Source: Acidiferrimicrobium sp. IK
GTDB taxonomy: Bacteria > Actinomycetota > Acidimicrobiia > Acidimicrobiales > Palsa-688
Reading direction: 5' to 3'
NCBI RefSeq assembly: GCF_025499425.1
Contig: NZ_JAIMCB010000023.1
Span: 1 to 51,727 of the forward strand
Length of the DNA: 51,727 nt
Part shown: in pieces, positions 27,235-35,387 of the stretch
Layout of the letters: each line of letters starts with the position of its first letter
Numbering within the stretch: the stretch's first letter is position 1
Position numbers and translations under genes: made by a program
The notes under the pieces: model-generated
What the model was told of the DNA's origin: nothing
The model's database searches: none
Seen by the model: the letters and a program-made list of their open reading frames with translations, nothing else

Positions 27235-27480
27235 ATGCTGAGCTTTCGGGTCGAACAGTCCGACGCCGACCAGGTTCAAGTCTGGGCGGCGCGTCTCGGG
27301 ATCGACCGCTCCGAGTTGCTTCGTGACGCCCTCCGCCGCGAGCTCCTCCGCCTTGCAGGCGAGAATGATGCAGCGATCTGGAGCGCCTACCCCCTCGACG
27401 ACAGCGAGCAGTCGTTGGCGGCGATCGCCGACTGGGGTCCCGCCGAGGATTGGTCCGACTGGGTCGATGCAGCGCGGTGA
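27229..27480 (+). CDS. Ribbon-helix-helix antitoxin (MazE/CopG-like)
   Basis: An 83-aa protein. The N-terminal strand MTMLSFRVEQSDADQVQVWA and the following helices (GIDRSELLRDALRRELLRLA) have ribbon-helix-helix character, and the acidic C-terminus (about 48-83, ending EDWSDWVDAAR) would wrap the toxin. It overlaps the MazF-like gene by 14 nt. It should bind its operator as a dimer and neutralise the toxin at 27467. Confidence 0.85.
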   Translation: MTMLSFRVEQSDADQVQVWAARLGIDRSELLRDALRRELLRLAGENDAAIWSAYPLDDSEQSLAAIADWGPAEDWSDWVDAAR

Positions 27481-27775
27481 GGTGTGGTTCGTGGCGACGC
27501 TCGGGGGTGATCGCCCCGTGCTGGTCCTCACCAGAGATCCGGTCGCGGGCCGAATCGACAACGTCGTGGTGGCTGCCCTGACGCGCACCCATCGCGGCCT
27601 GGTTTCCGAGTTGGATCTCACCGCAGCCGGCGACGGTCTCCCGAGTGACTGCGTCGTCAACTTCGACAACATCCACACGCTGCCCCGCAGCGCGTTTCGC
27701 CGACGGGTCGCCGCTCTGAGCCCTTCGAGAATGGCCGGAGCCTGTCGAGCGCTGGCAGCCGCGATGGGTTGTTGA
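27467..27775 (+). CDS. MazF/PemK-family toxin
   Basis: A 102-aa endoribonuclease-type toxin with the fold signature MQRGEVWFVATLGGDRPVLV, a second strand with VVVAALTRTHRGLVSEL, and LPSDCVVNFDNIHTLPRSAF. The last block matches the MazF catalytic surface strand (conserved S/T and D in this motif). MazF cuts mRNA at short sites. It is preceded and overlapped by its antitoxin gene, which sets the ATG at 27467. Confidence 0.88.
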   Translation: MQRGEVWFVATLGGDRPVLVLTRDPVAGRIDNVVVAALTRTHRGLVSELDLTAAGDGLPSDCVVNFDNIHTLPRSAFRRRVAALSPSRMAGACRALAAAMGC

Positions 27776-27885
27776 GCCACGTCCCCACGGCTCGCGTCGA
27801 AGCCCCGGCGAGCTCCCGGACGTGCCTGCGGGCCGTAGTTCGCTGAAGCAACCGGATCGAAGGTCTCACACGGCCACGGCAAGCG

Positions 27886-28511
27886 CTAACTGTCGCCGTG
27901 GCGGACCGGGCCGATCGGTTCGTACGTGCCGATGACGACGCCGGCATCGGTCACGGCGAGGTCGACCGGGCGCATCGTCGCCGGCCGGATGCCGCCGTTG
28001 AACAAGCGGCGACCGGAGCCGAGCACCAGCGGAAACGTCATCAGGCGGAAGCGGTCGACCAGCTCGTGCTGTAACAGCGTGTGGAGCAGCTTGCCGCTTC
28101 CCCAGATCTGCAGCTCGTCGCCGGGCTGGTCCTTAAGCGCCCGCACCGCGGCGGCGACGTCGCCGGTCACGAGATGGGCGGTGGCCGGGTGCTCCCCGCG
28201 CCATGTGGCGTCGGTCTCGCTCAGCGAGTTGGACACGACGTACTTGGGCCGCGAGTTGATCGCCGCAGCAATGGGGTTGGCGGGGTCGGTCTGGTCGGGC
28301 CAGTAGCCGCGGAAGATGTCGAACGTCCGGCGGCCGAGCAGGAAGGCGCTGGCGTGACTGTTGAGCTCGGTGACGGACTCGCCGACGGCGGGGTCCGCGA
28401 ACGGGGCCTGCCAGCCGCCGTGAGCGAAGGCGTCGCTGGGATCTTCGTCGCGCCCCCCGGGCTCTGCATCACGCCGTCGAGGGTGAGGAACGTTTGAACG
28501 GTGAGCTTCAT
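27886..28511 (-). pseudogene. RibD-C/dihydrofolate-reductase-like gene, frameshifted
   Basis: The N-terminus MKLTVQTFLTLDGVMQSPGG (ATG 28511) is in one frame; the rest (DEDPSDAFAHGGWQAPFADP, SHASAFLLGRRTFDIFRGYW, IWGSGKLLHTLLQHELVDR, MTFPLVLGSGRRLF) is in another. The switch occurs in the GC-run at about 28452-28462, where one G too few would explain it. Joined, it gives about 209 aa of the RibD C-terminal family that binds NADPH. Either a real frameshift or a homopolymer sequencing error; the reads would decide. The product may be a reductase unrelated to folate. Confidence 0.85.
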
Positions 28512-28625
28512 GCCGATGCAGACGGAGCGGTGCGCCGACTCTCAGCGCTGAGGTCCTGCGGCCACCCTGGCCGTGGCCGTTTGGCGTAGTTTGTCCGCGA
28601 ACGGTCACGCGGAGGGGGGAGGATC

Positions 28626-29567
28626 ATGTTGAGCGGTGTTCGACGGGTCATCGCTGGGCGGCGCGCGCCGGTGGCCGGCGCGGTCGCGGCCACCGCCGCG
28701 CTCGGCGCCCTGACGGTCGCTCCCGTATCCGCCGCGCCCGCCTACCCGGTCTCCTACGACTTCGCCTCCGGGTTCGCGGCCGGGGCGCTCACCCCGGGCA
28801 CCCCGCCGCCCGGCGCCGATGTCGGGTGCCGGCCGAGCGCCGCCCACCCCGAACCGGTGGTGCTGGTCCACGGCACGTTCGAAAACCAAGACGACAACTG
28901 GCAGGCCCTCTCGCCGCTGCTGGCCGACAGCGGCTACTGCGTCTACTCGTTCAACTACGGCGGGACGAGCCCGTCCAACCCGATCCAGGGGACCGGTGAC
29001 ATCGCCGCGTCCGCCGGTCAGCTGGCGTCGTATGTCTCCTCGGTGCTGGCCGGCACCGGGGCGGCGAAGGTCGACATCGTCGGCCACTCGCAGGGCGGCA
29101 TGATGCCCCGCTACTACCTGCGCTTCCTAGGCGGCGCGGCCAAGGTCGACACCCTGGTCGGCCTGTCGCCGTCCAACCACGGCACCACCGCGTCGGGGCT
29201 GCTCAGCCTGGTGCGAGCCCTGCCATTCGGCAACACCGCCCTCGGCGTCGCCTGCACCGCGTGCGTGGAGCAGGAGGACGGGTCGCGGTTTTTGACCGCC
29301 CTCAACGCCGGCGGTGACACCGTCGCGGGCGTGCGCTACACGGTGATCGAGACCCGCTACGACGAGGTGGTCACGCCCTACACCTCGGCGCTGCTGACCG
29401 GCCCGGCAGTCACCAACGTCGTGCTGCAGGACCAGTGCCCGCTGGACTTCTCCGAGCACGTGACCACGCCTTATGACCCCGTGGCCTTGCACGACGTGCT
29501 CAACGCCCTCGACCCGGCGACGGCCACCCCGCCGACGTGCACGCTGGTGCTGCCGTTCACGGGCTGA
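28626..29567 (+). CDS. Secreted triacylglycerol lipase/esterase (Streptomyces LipA-like)
   Basis: A 313-aa alpha/beta hydrolase with a signal peptide (basic start, GAVAATAALGALTVAPVSAA, cut about residue 37). The oxyanion strand reads PVVLVHGTF, and the nucleophile elbow GHSQGG follows VDIVGHS near residue 155. The acid is probably in IETRYDEVVTPY and the histidine in LHDVLNAL near the end. This matches class I.7-like actinobacterial lipases. The start has a strong GGAGGGGGGAGG. It is a single gene; no chaperone gene follows. Confidence 0.88.
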   Translation: MLSGVRRVIAGRRAPVAGAVAATAALGALTVAPVSAAPAYPVSYDFASGFAAGALTPGTPPPGADVGCRPSAAHPEPVVLVHGTFENQDDNWQALSPLLADSGYCVYSFNYGGTSPSNPIQGTGDIAASAGQLASYVSSVLAGTGAAKVDIVGHSQGGMMPRYYLRFLGGAAKVDTLVGLSPSNHGTTASGLLSLVRALPFGNTALGVACTACVEQEDGSRFLTALNAGGDTVAGVRYTVIETRYDEVVTPYTSALLTGPAVTNVVLQDQCPLDFSEHVTTPYDPVALHDVLNALDPATATPPTCTLVLPFTG

Positions 29568-29781
29568 CCGGCGGCCGCGATGGCTGACTGCCAAGAACGA
29601 GTCGGTCTCAATCAGGTTCTTGCTGGCTGGCAAGAAGGGACCGCAGTTCCAGAGGAGATCCGCCGCCAGGCCGGTCTCGAAGCGGTGACGTGATCGACGT
29701 GCACGTCGTTATCTGTGCCCGAGACCGCGAGCATGCTGAAGCGACCAGCGCACATGCCCGCCGCCGGTGGGCAACACCGGG

Positions 29782-29787
29782 TATACT
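29782..29787 (+). promoter_or_regulatory. -10 box placed for a leaderless transcript
   Basis: TATACT at 29782-29787 ends 5 nt before the GTG at 29793, so the transcript would start at or next to the start codon. No Shine-Dalgarno is seen. The same layout recurs at the other antitoxin genes of this window. Confidence 0.6.
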
Positions 29788-29792
29788 TAGCT

Positions 29793-30026
29793 GTGGCCAA
29801 GGTGATGGTCTCCCTCCCTGATGATGTGCTCAGAGCGGTTGATGTCGAGGCCGCACGCCGCGGCACTACGCGCAGCGGGCTATTGCGAGAGCTGGCAGAG
29901 GATGCGACGCGCCAGCGCAGCATCCGAAGGGCCCAGCGGATGGCGGAGCTCACCGCGTCAGGCCAGAACAACGGTCACGGGGGCCGGGTAGCGGAGCTGG
30001 TCAAGAAGACCCGGCCGGAGCGTTGA
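29793..30026 (+). CDS. Ribbon-helix-helix antitoxin (VapB-like)
   Basis: About 77 aa. VAKVMVSLPDDVLRAVDVEA is a clear ribbon-helix-helix strand plus first helix, followed by GTTRSGLLRELAEDATR and a basic C-terminal tail rather than the usual acidic one. The GTG at 29793 was chosen because VAKV... begins the domain and a -10 lies just upstream. The stop at 30024-30026 overlaps the TTG start of the PIN toxin. Confidence 0.82.
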   Translation: MAKVMVSLPDDVLRAVDVEAARRGTTRSGLLRELAEDATRQRSIRRAQRMAELTASGQNNGHGGRVAELVKKTRPER

Positions 30027-30445
30027 ACCTCAGGCTGCTCGATGCCAGCGTGATTCTGGCCAGCGAGGATCCAGACGACGATCACCACGATGATGCGGTG
30101 TTGCTCCTCGCAGCCGAGGATCCGCTCGCGACGCTCGATCTGGCCTTCTACGAGGTGACCAACGTTGCCGTCCGTGCGTGGGGTGACCTGACGGCAGCGG
30201 CACGGCTGCGCGAACGGGTGGCGGCGCTCGCCGACGATGGCGGACTGGTCCGGGCGGACACTGCGCTGCTCTCCAGCGCGGCAGCGATCGCCGACGAGGA
30301 GGGCATCTCCGCCTACGACGCCGCCTACGTCGCGGCGGCTCGCCACCGCAGGACCCAACTCGTCAGCTGCGACGTACGCGACCTGGTCTCACGAGGACTC
30401 GCGGTGCTACCGGGCGACCTCCGAACAGGACAGCCCGGCGCCTAG
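30023..30445 (+). CDS. PIN-domain toxin (VapC-like)
   Basis: A 140-aa PIN nuclease. The first acidic residue is in LLDASVILAS, the glutamate in FYEVTNVAV, the next Asp in ADTALLSSAA and the last in SAYDAAYVAAARHR, followed by a strand ending SCDVRDLV. These fit the four-acid PIN centre. The TTG start at 30023 overlaps the antitoxin stop. Such toxins cleave tRNA or rRNA; the target is not evident. Confidence 0.88.
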   Translation: MNLRLLDASVILASEDPDDDHHDDAVLLLAAEDPLATLDLAFYEVTNVAVRAWGDLTAAARLRERVAALADDGGLVRADTALLSSAAAIADEEGISAYDAAYVAAARHRRTQLVSCDVRDLVSRGLAVLPGDLRTGQPGA

Positions 30446-30799
30446 GAGAGCCAGGGATGAAGTCCCCAACACGACCACCGACACATGGTGACTTCGACCA
30501 AGATCCTCGGCGCCTTCGCCGTCCAATCGCTCCCTTGCGGTTGCGGGAGCTTCAGGGAATTCCTCACGAGATCATCGCGGCGGGCGGTCGGAGGGGCCGC
30601 TGTCCCCGGGCTCGGGTGGGTCCCCGATGACCATCCGAGCCGGTTTCCCCTGGAGCGCCGCTGGCAGAGGCAGCCGTTCCGTGGATCGCAGCACCTAGAG
30701 GACCAGCGAGACGACGGACCACGCGGCGAGGGCCAGCGCGAGAGCGGCCCACGCCGGCGGCGGATCGCGGGACGAGGCGAACGCTGTTACAGGTCCAGG
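30446..30799. other. Intergenic, no intact gene
   Basis: About 350 bp without a supported gene. On the minus strand near 30780-30700 a short frame encodes a hydrophobic stretch (AWAALALALAAWSVVSLVL) but has no start codon; it could be the end of a small membrane-protein remnant. Nothing else is seen. Confidence 0.35.
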
Positions 30800-31144
30800 T
30801 TATAGGTCCAGCACTCGCCGGAGGCCCCTGTCGACTTCGCTCATGAGGCTTGCCGGCACGGTTCCGACACGATCGGCGAGGTCGGTCTTGTTCAGGGTGA
30901 CCAGCGCGGTGACGTTGAGCACGGAGTCGCGCGGCAGCCCGGTGGTTGCGGCCGGCAGGAATGCATTACCGGGCATCGTAGCCAGCGCCGTGTTCGAGGT
31001 GACCACTGCGGCAAGCACGGTGGCAAGCCGGCTGGCGTTGTATGGGTCGGACTGGATCACCAGAACTGGGCGGCGCTTGGCGGGTCGGCTCCCATGCGTA
31101 GCCCCGAGGTCGGCCCAGTAAATCTCGCCGCGGTGGATCACCAC
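30800..31144 (-). CDS. MazF/PemK-family toxin
   Basis: A 114-aa toxin starting with GTG at 31144: VIHRGEIYWADLG, then RRPVLVIQSDPYN, VVTSNTALATMPGN and LPRDSVLNVTALVTLNKTDL, ending with the helix VGTVPASLMSEVDRGLRRVL. All secondary elements of MazF are present and the gene looks intact. It overlaps its antitoxin gene (31138-31386) by 7 nt. Confidence 0.92.
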   Translation of the reverse strand: MVIHRGEIYWADLGATHGSRPAKRRPVLVIQSDPYNASRLATVLAAVVTSNTALATMPGNAFLPAATTGLPRDSVLNVTALVTLNKTDLADRVGTVPASLMSEVDRGLRRVLDL

Positions 31145-31386
31145 TCGTCATCGACGGCTTCGAGCGTCAGGCGTCCGGCCGCCACTGCGTCGACCAGAGC
31201 GTCGTCCGGCGAGTCGAGGTGGTCAAGAGCGTCATCGATCTGAACAGTCAACGACTCGGCGTCGAGTTCATCGAGGTAGCGCTCCGCCGCCCGGGCGAAG
31301 AACTCCGACCGGCTCATGCCGAGGTCGGCAGCACGGTGGGAGGCGCGCTCGAACGTCTGGTCGGGAACCGAAATCGCCGTCTTCAT
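31138..31386 (-). CDS. Ribbon-helix-helix antitoxin (MazE-like)
   Basis: An 82-aa antitoxin. MKTAISVPDQTFERASHRAA and LGMSRSEFFARAAERYL form a clean ribbon-helix-helix, and the C-terminal half is acidic (SLTVQIDDALDHLDSPDDAL). The ATG at 31386 lies in an operator-like repeat shared with the divergent gene at 31408. Overlap with mazF indicates an operon. Confidence 0.9.
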   Translation of the reverse strand: MKTAISVPDQTFERASHRAADLGMSRSEFFARAAERYLDELDAESLTVQIDDALDHLDSPDDALVDAVAAGRLTLEAVDDEW

Positions 31387-31410
31387 ACCCCCCGAGTATA
31401 ACCGGGTATG
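31384..31410. promoter_or_regulatory. Overlapping divergent leaderless promoters inside an inverted repeat
   Basis: The repeat CATACCC (31384-31390) and GGGTATG (31404-31410) contains the ATG of the minus-strand antitoxin in one arm and the ATG of the plus-strand small antitoxin in the other. Between the arms, TATACT on the minus strand (31400-31395) is 8 nt from its ATG and TATAAC on the plus strand (31397-31402) is 5 nt from its own. Two start codons and two -10 boxes thus share 27 bp. Confidence 0.7.
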
Positions 31411-31551
31411 ACTGCTCTTCGGACTTCGGGACGGCGGTCAGTGTCCTTCGCCTCGTGGAGAGAGGACGTCGCCGCCTTCGACGCGGCCATGGCCGAAGAG
31501 GGCGACAGTATTCCCTGGGATCAGGTCAAGGCCGACCTCGGCTGGTCGTGA
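31408..31551 (+). CDS. Small antitoxin-like protein of a decayed RelBE-type locus
   Basis: A 47-aa protein, MTALRTSGRRSVSFASWRED, then AFDAAMAEEGDSIPWDQVKADLGW. The C-terminal half resembles RelB/ParD-type antitoxins that end in 'IPWDEVKAELG'. Its stop overlaps the start of a RelE pseudogene (31548). It has no DNA-binding N-terminus and may be shortened. It is divergent from the RHH/MazF pair and uses a leaderless-type promoter. Confidence 0.6.
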   Translation: MTALRTSGRRSVSFASWREDVAAFDAAMAEEGDSIPWDQVKADLGWS

Positions 31552-31806
31552 GCCGCTACAGGGTCGAGGTCCGCCCCGCAGCGATGCGGGCACTTCGCAA
31601 GCTCGACCTCGAAGTCCCGCCCCGGATCTAAGGCGCCATTGCACTCTTGGCCGAAGACCCCCGGCCACCCGCATCACGCCCCCTCAAGGGCTGTACCGGA
31701 TACCGGGTGCCCGTGGGGGACAACGGGATCATCTACACGGTCTAAGATGACGTACTCCTCATAGTGGTGGTCGCCCCGGGCCATCGAGCGGGACGTCTAC
31801 CGCTGA
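31548..31806 (+). pseudogene. RelE/ParE toxin pseudogene with two nonsense codons and a frameshift
   Basis: From GTG 31548 the frame reads SRYRVEVRPAAMRALRKLDL, then stop TAA at 31629-31631 where a Gln is expected, then GAIALLAEDPRPP, LKGCTGYRVPVGDNGIIYTV, and a second TAA at 31743-31745, followed by DDVLLIVVVAPGHR. One extra base near 31790 shifts the end; in the next frame it finishes DVYR and a stop. The whole RelE core is recognisable, so the loss is recent. Confidence 0.85.
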
Positions 31807-31884
31807 GTGCGGAACATCGGACGCGATCGGCTCGCTGCCGCGACCGCCGCTTTCCCCGCCCCCGTAGGGATCTAGCGTGAGTGC

Positions 31885-34740
31885 GTGGATCCCCGACTGA
31901 CCGAAATGCTGTTCGGCTCGAGCGACCCGGGCTTCGACCCCGGCGACGCCGAAGCGCGCGCCGCCTACTTCGCCGCCATGGAAGACGACGATGATGACGA
32001 CGACGGCCTCGCGGGCAGTCTCGACGAGGTCCTGGCGAATCAGATCGCGGGCGGCGAGCCGCCCGCGGTCAGCGCCGCGGCGCTCCGCCTCCTCGGCGCC
32101 GGTGTCGCCCCGGCCAGCGTCATGGGGCAGCTGCGTGCGGTGCTGCTCTCCGCCCTGCTCGACGCGCTCGACGGGGACGAGCGCCCGGCGTTTGGCGGCG
32201 ACCTCGCAGCCCCAGCCATGGCTCGCTACCAGGCCGCGCTCGACCGGCTCCCGCTGCCGGGCGGCGACGACCTCCAAGCGGCGCTGCTCTCGGTGGTCCG
32301 GGCCCAGCCGCGCATCACCATCGACGAGGCTTTCGAGGCCGCGCTGGGCGAGATCGGGGCCGGCAGCGGCGACCGGCTGTCGCGCTCGATGCTTGGTTAC
32401 ATCCTCGACGACCTGACCGAGGAGGAAGAGATCCTCGCTCTGCTGCCCGGCGACAGGCTCGTCCACCTCGGGGACCTCCTCGCCGGCACCGTCTTGACCC
32501 GACGCCTCAACGCCGAGGAGATCGAAAGCGACGTGCTCGATCTGTCGTTCGACCTGGCGCCCTTGTCGGCCGTCGAGGCTGCCGTCGTGGACGGGACCGA
32601 GGTGGAGATCGTCGAGTGGTCAGGAGGGATCGGATGGCACGGGCCGGCGGGCTGGCTGCGCCACCACTCGCCCGGCTCCCTGGTCTCGGTGACCATGATC
32701 TCCGCGGCCCCCGGCGAACCCGGCGAGGCCCGAATCGACGGTCCCCTCGAACCACGCGAGCCCGAAGGTGACCTGATCGAGGCGGTCCGCGACGCCTACG
32801 ACCAGACAAACCTGGAGGCCGGCCTGCCCGTCGAAGGCCGAGAGCTGCTGGTCAGCCTCCTCGCCGCCGACCCCGCCCGGTGGCACGCCCCGCAGCCGCC
32901 CCTCCACGAGCTGTGCTCGGCGGCCGGCCTGGAGCGAAGAGGCCACCAGGTGGCCCACTCGGAGGAGGTGTGGGCGGCCGCCGCCAGCTTCGCCCGCCGT
33001 GTCAGGGTGGGGGAGGCCCTCGACGACACCAAGGACATCGACACGGTGCTCGACGCCCTGGCCGCCTTCGAGGACCCCGCTGCCAGCGCCGCCCAGCTGC
33101 GCGCCTCGCTGCGCGCCATCGCAGCACCCGAGCTCAGGCAGGTCACGGCCGAGGAGCTGAGCGCCCGCAGCGACGCTCACGGCGGGCCGGACCCCGGCCC
33201 GACGCCGTGTGAGCGGGCGGTGGCCGCCGCGGTGCTCCCCGGCGAGCTGATCGTCGCCCACTGGCTGGCGGCGGTGGTCGCCGAGCGCAACGGCGACCCT
33301 CACCTGGCGTCGGCACACCTCGATTTGGGCCTGGAAGCCGACGACCGCTCGCCGGTGCTGCTCGACCGTGCGGCATGGTACGCGTCCGACCGGGGTGACG
33401 CCCCCGCTGCGCTGGCCCTCTGGAGGCGACTCGGCCCCGCCGGGCGCTCCAACGCGGACGCCGTCGCCCCCTACGCCGCGAGCGTTGCGCCCGTGACCGG
33501 GCGCAACGATCCGTGCTGGTGCGGTTCGGGCCGCAAGTACAAGTACTGCCACCGCGGCCAGCCCCGGCCGCTTCCCCTCTCCGAGCGGGTCGGCTGGCTG
33601 TGCCAGAAGGCCACCTGGTACCTGGAGCGGCGCGGCGGCGAAGCGGCCATGGACGTGATCGGGCTGGCCGCCACCCGGGCCGTCGCGGCCGGCGAGGATC
33701 CCGACGAGGTGCTCGAGTCGATGCTGTCGGACCCGGTGGTCATCGACGTGGCGCTCACCGAGGGCGGCTGGTGGAAGCGGTTCTTGGCCGAGCGGGCAGC
33801 GTTGCTCCCAGACGACGAGGCGATGATGGCCGAGTCGTGGTCGATGGTCGAAAGGACCCTCTACGAGGTGGTCAGCTCGCAGCCCGGCGTCGGCCTGGTG
33901 GTGCGCGACCTGCGCAGCGCGGAGGTGGTCGAGGTCACCGAGCGCTCGTTCAGCACCCAGGCGCGCGCCGGGCAGGTCGTGTGCGCCAGGGCCGTCCCGG
34001 TAGCCGACGAGGGCCACCAGCTCGTCGGAGCGGTGTTCCCCGTGGCCGCCGGCACCGAAAGCCGCCTCCTCGACATCCTCGACGGCGGCGACCCCTTCGA
34101 GCTGTGCCGGTGGGTCGGCGCCCTGGACCGGCCCCCGCACATGCTGACCCGGGAGGGGGAGGCCATCGTCGAATGCGTCGCCACGCTGCGGGTGGGCGAC
34201 CCGACCGCGGCGCGGGCCTGGCTGGAGCGGACCTACGAGCCCGACGGCGACGACGCCTGGAGCGAGATGCACCCCCTCGGCGACGAGGAGCGGATCTTGC
34301 GCGCCCAGCTCACCCTGCAGGGCGACCAGCTCCGGGTCGAGACCGCCAGCGAGGAGCGGATGGACCGGGTCCTCGCCGCGGTCACCGCCGCCGTGCCCGA
34401 CGCCGAGGTTTTGAGTGACCTTCGGCGGCCGCTCGATCCCGGGGAGCTGCCGGCGCCGCCTGCGGGGATGGGGCGAGGCGGCCCCGGGCTGGCCGCCGGC
34501 GGCCTCAAAGACCTGCCCGCCGGCGCCCTCGACGACCTGCAGGACACGATGGAGCGGAGGTGGCTGGGGGAGCAGATCCCCGCGCTCGGGGGTCTCACCC
34601 CCCGCCAGGCGGCCTCCGACCCAGCCGCCAGGGAGACGCTCGTGCGCCTCATCGACGGGTTCCCCGACCCGGCCAGCCTGCCGGCCGGGGCGTTCTCGAT
34701 GCGCCCTGAGCGGTTGCGCCAGGAGCTCGGGCTTCGCTGA
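31885..34740 (+). CDS. Large SEC-C motif protein of unknown function
   Basis: A 951-aa protein starting with GTG 31885, 6 nt after TAGCGT. It has an acidic run (DDDDDDD, about 33-40), a helical region and, at about residues 538-560, the SEC-C zinc motif GRNDPCWCGSGRKYKYC (C-x-C-x8-C plus H), known from SecA and various unrelated proteins. The rest (about 560-951) shows no recognised domain and ends near a short basic tail. No catalytic motif was found. A chaperone-like, protein-binding or regulatory role is guesswork. It is a single gene. Opposite-strand frames here are shadows of the GC-rich coding strand. Confidence 0.85.
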   Translation: MDPRLTEMLFGSSDPGFDPGDAEARAAYFAAMEDDDDDDDGLAGSLDEVLANQIAGGEPPAVSAAALRLLGAGVAPASVMGQLRAVLLSALLDALDGDERPAFGGDLAAPAMARYQAALDRLPLPGGDDLQAALLSVVRAQPRITIDEAFEAALGEIGAGSGDRLSRSMLGYILDDLTEEEEILALLPGDRLVHLGDLLAGTVLTRRLNAEEIESDVLDLSFDLAPLSAVEAAVVDGTEVEIVEWSGGIGWHGPAGWLRHHSPGSLVSVTMISAAPGEPGEARIDGPLEPREPEGDLIEAVRDAYDQTNLEAGLPVEGRELLVSLLAADPARWHAPQPPLHELCSAAGLERRGHQVAHSEEVWAAAASFARRVRVGEALDDTKDIDTVLDALAAFEDPAASAAQLRASLRAIAAPELRQVTAEELSARSDAHGGPDPGPTPCERAVAAAVLPGELIVAHWLAAVVAERNGDPHLASAHLDLGLEADDRSPVLLDRAAWYASDRGDAPAALALWRRLGPAGRSNADAVAPYAASVAPVTGRNDPCWCGSGRKYKYCHRGQPRPLPLSERVGWLCQKATWYLERRGGEAAMDVIGLAATRAVAAGEDPDEVLESMLSDPVVIDVALTEGGWWKRFLAERAALLPDDEAMMAESWSMVERTLYEVVSSQPGVGLVVRDLRSAEVVEVTERSFSTQARAGQVVCARAVPVADEGHQLVGAVFPVAAGTESRLLDILDGGDPFELCRWVGALDRPPHMLTREGEAIVECVATLRVGDPTAARAWLERTYEPDGDDAWSEMHPLGDEERILRAQLTLQGDQLRVETASEERMDRVLAAVTAAVPDAEVLSDLRRPLDPGELPAPPAGMGRGGPGLAAGGLKDLPAGALDDLQDTMERRWLGEQIPALGGLTPRQAASDPAARETLVRLIDGFPDPASLPAGAFSMRPERLRQELGLR

Positions 34741-34830
34741 CCCTCTCGAGGCCCCGGGGCCGCCCGATCGCACACGGCTGTCGGGTCGCGCCCTGCGACG
34801 GTCACCGATCCCTGGTGCTGCACGTAAAAC

Positions 34831-35106
34831 ACGACCACGGTAGGGATCCGAGCCCTGAAGCAGAACGCCTCGCAGGTGGTGGCCAGGGCCGCCGCCGGCG
34901 AAGTGGTGACCATCACCGGCCGGGGAAGACCGGTCGCCCAGCTCGTCCCGGTCCCTGCGGGGCGAGTCGCCGCCCTTCTCGCTTCTGGTCGAGCTCGGCC
35001 GGCGAAGGGCTCGCTCGCAGCTCTTGGCGCCCTTGTCGATGCGGGAGCGGAGCAGCCCGTGCTGTCGGAGGTCGTAGCGGCCAGGCGCGGCGAAGAGCGC
35101 TACTGA
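34831..35106 (+). pseudogene. Phd/YefM-type antitoxin with a mutated start (ACG)
   Basis: In the frame ending at 35106 the sequence reads TTVGIRALKQNASQVVARAA and then AGEVVTITGRGRPVAQLVPV, a standard Phd/YefM antitoxin of about 91 aa. The codon where Met is expected, 34831-34833, is ACG; the next usable start is GTG at 34876, inside the domain. So either ACG initiates weakly or the N-terminus is lost. The downstream toxin is a wreck, and the pair has probably been inactivated. Confidence 0.75.
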
Positions 35107-35110
35107 CGGG

Positions 35111-35360
35111 TTCTACCTCGACCCTCGACCTGCCTCGACACCTGCGCGGCGAGCAAGCTCGTCGTCGCCGAGCCGGCTTCGAAAGCCGCGGTCGCGTGGG
35201 GGGCCGCCCACGAGACTCCGGTGATCGCCAGCGACTTGCTGCGCACTGAGCTGCTTCGGGGAACCCGGCGGGGCCGCTCCCAAGGAATGCAGCGCGCTCG
35301 ATCAGCGCTCGACGCCCTCGCCTTGTTCAGCCTCAGCTCGCCACGTTCGAACGGGTGTTG
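35111..35360 (+). pseudogene. VapC-like PIN toxin pseudogene
   Basis: The original start of the protein, FYLD, is seen at 35111-35122, but 17 extra nt at 35117-35133, containing a repeat of CTCGACC, break the frame. After that the frame reads CLDTCAASKLVVAEP, WGAAHETPVIASDLLRTELL, RARSALDALALFS and a stop at about 35360. The C-terminal half is missing and the sequence runs into an IS21 fragment. The antitoxin pseudogene lies directly upstream. Confidence 0.75.
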
Positions 35361-35387
35361 AGCGACACTCCGCCCGCATCACGGCTT

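Noticed and set aside
27148..27882. A 244-codon minus-strand frame across the MazEF-like pair
   Set aside because: It lies antisense to two genes with clear RHH and MazF features and has no domain.
32620..34773. Long open frame of 717 codons on the minus strand opposite the SEC-C gene
   Set aside because: It is a GC-rich antisense shadow with Gly/Arg/Gln-rich composition and no domain; the plus-strand gene has a motif, good codon use and a promoter-like start.
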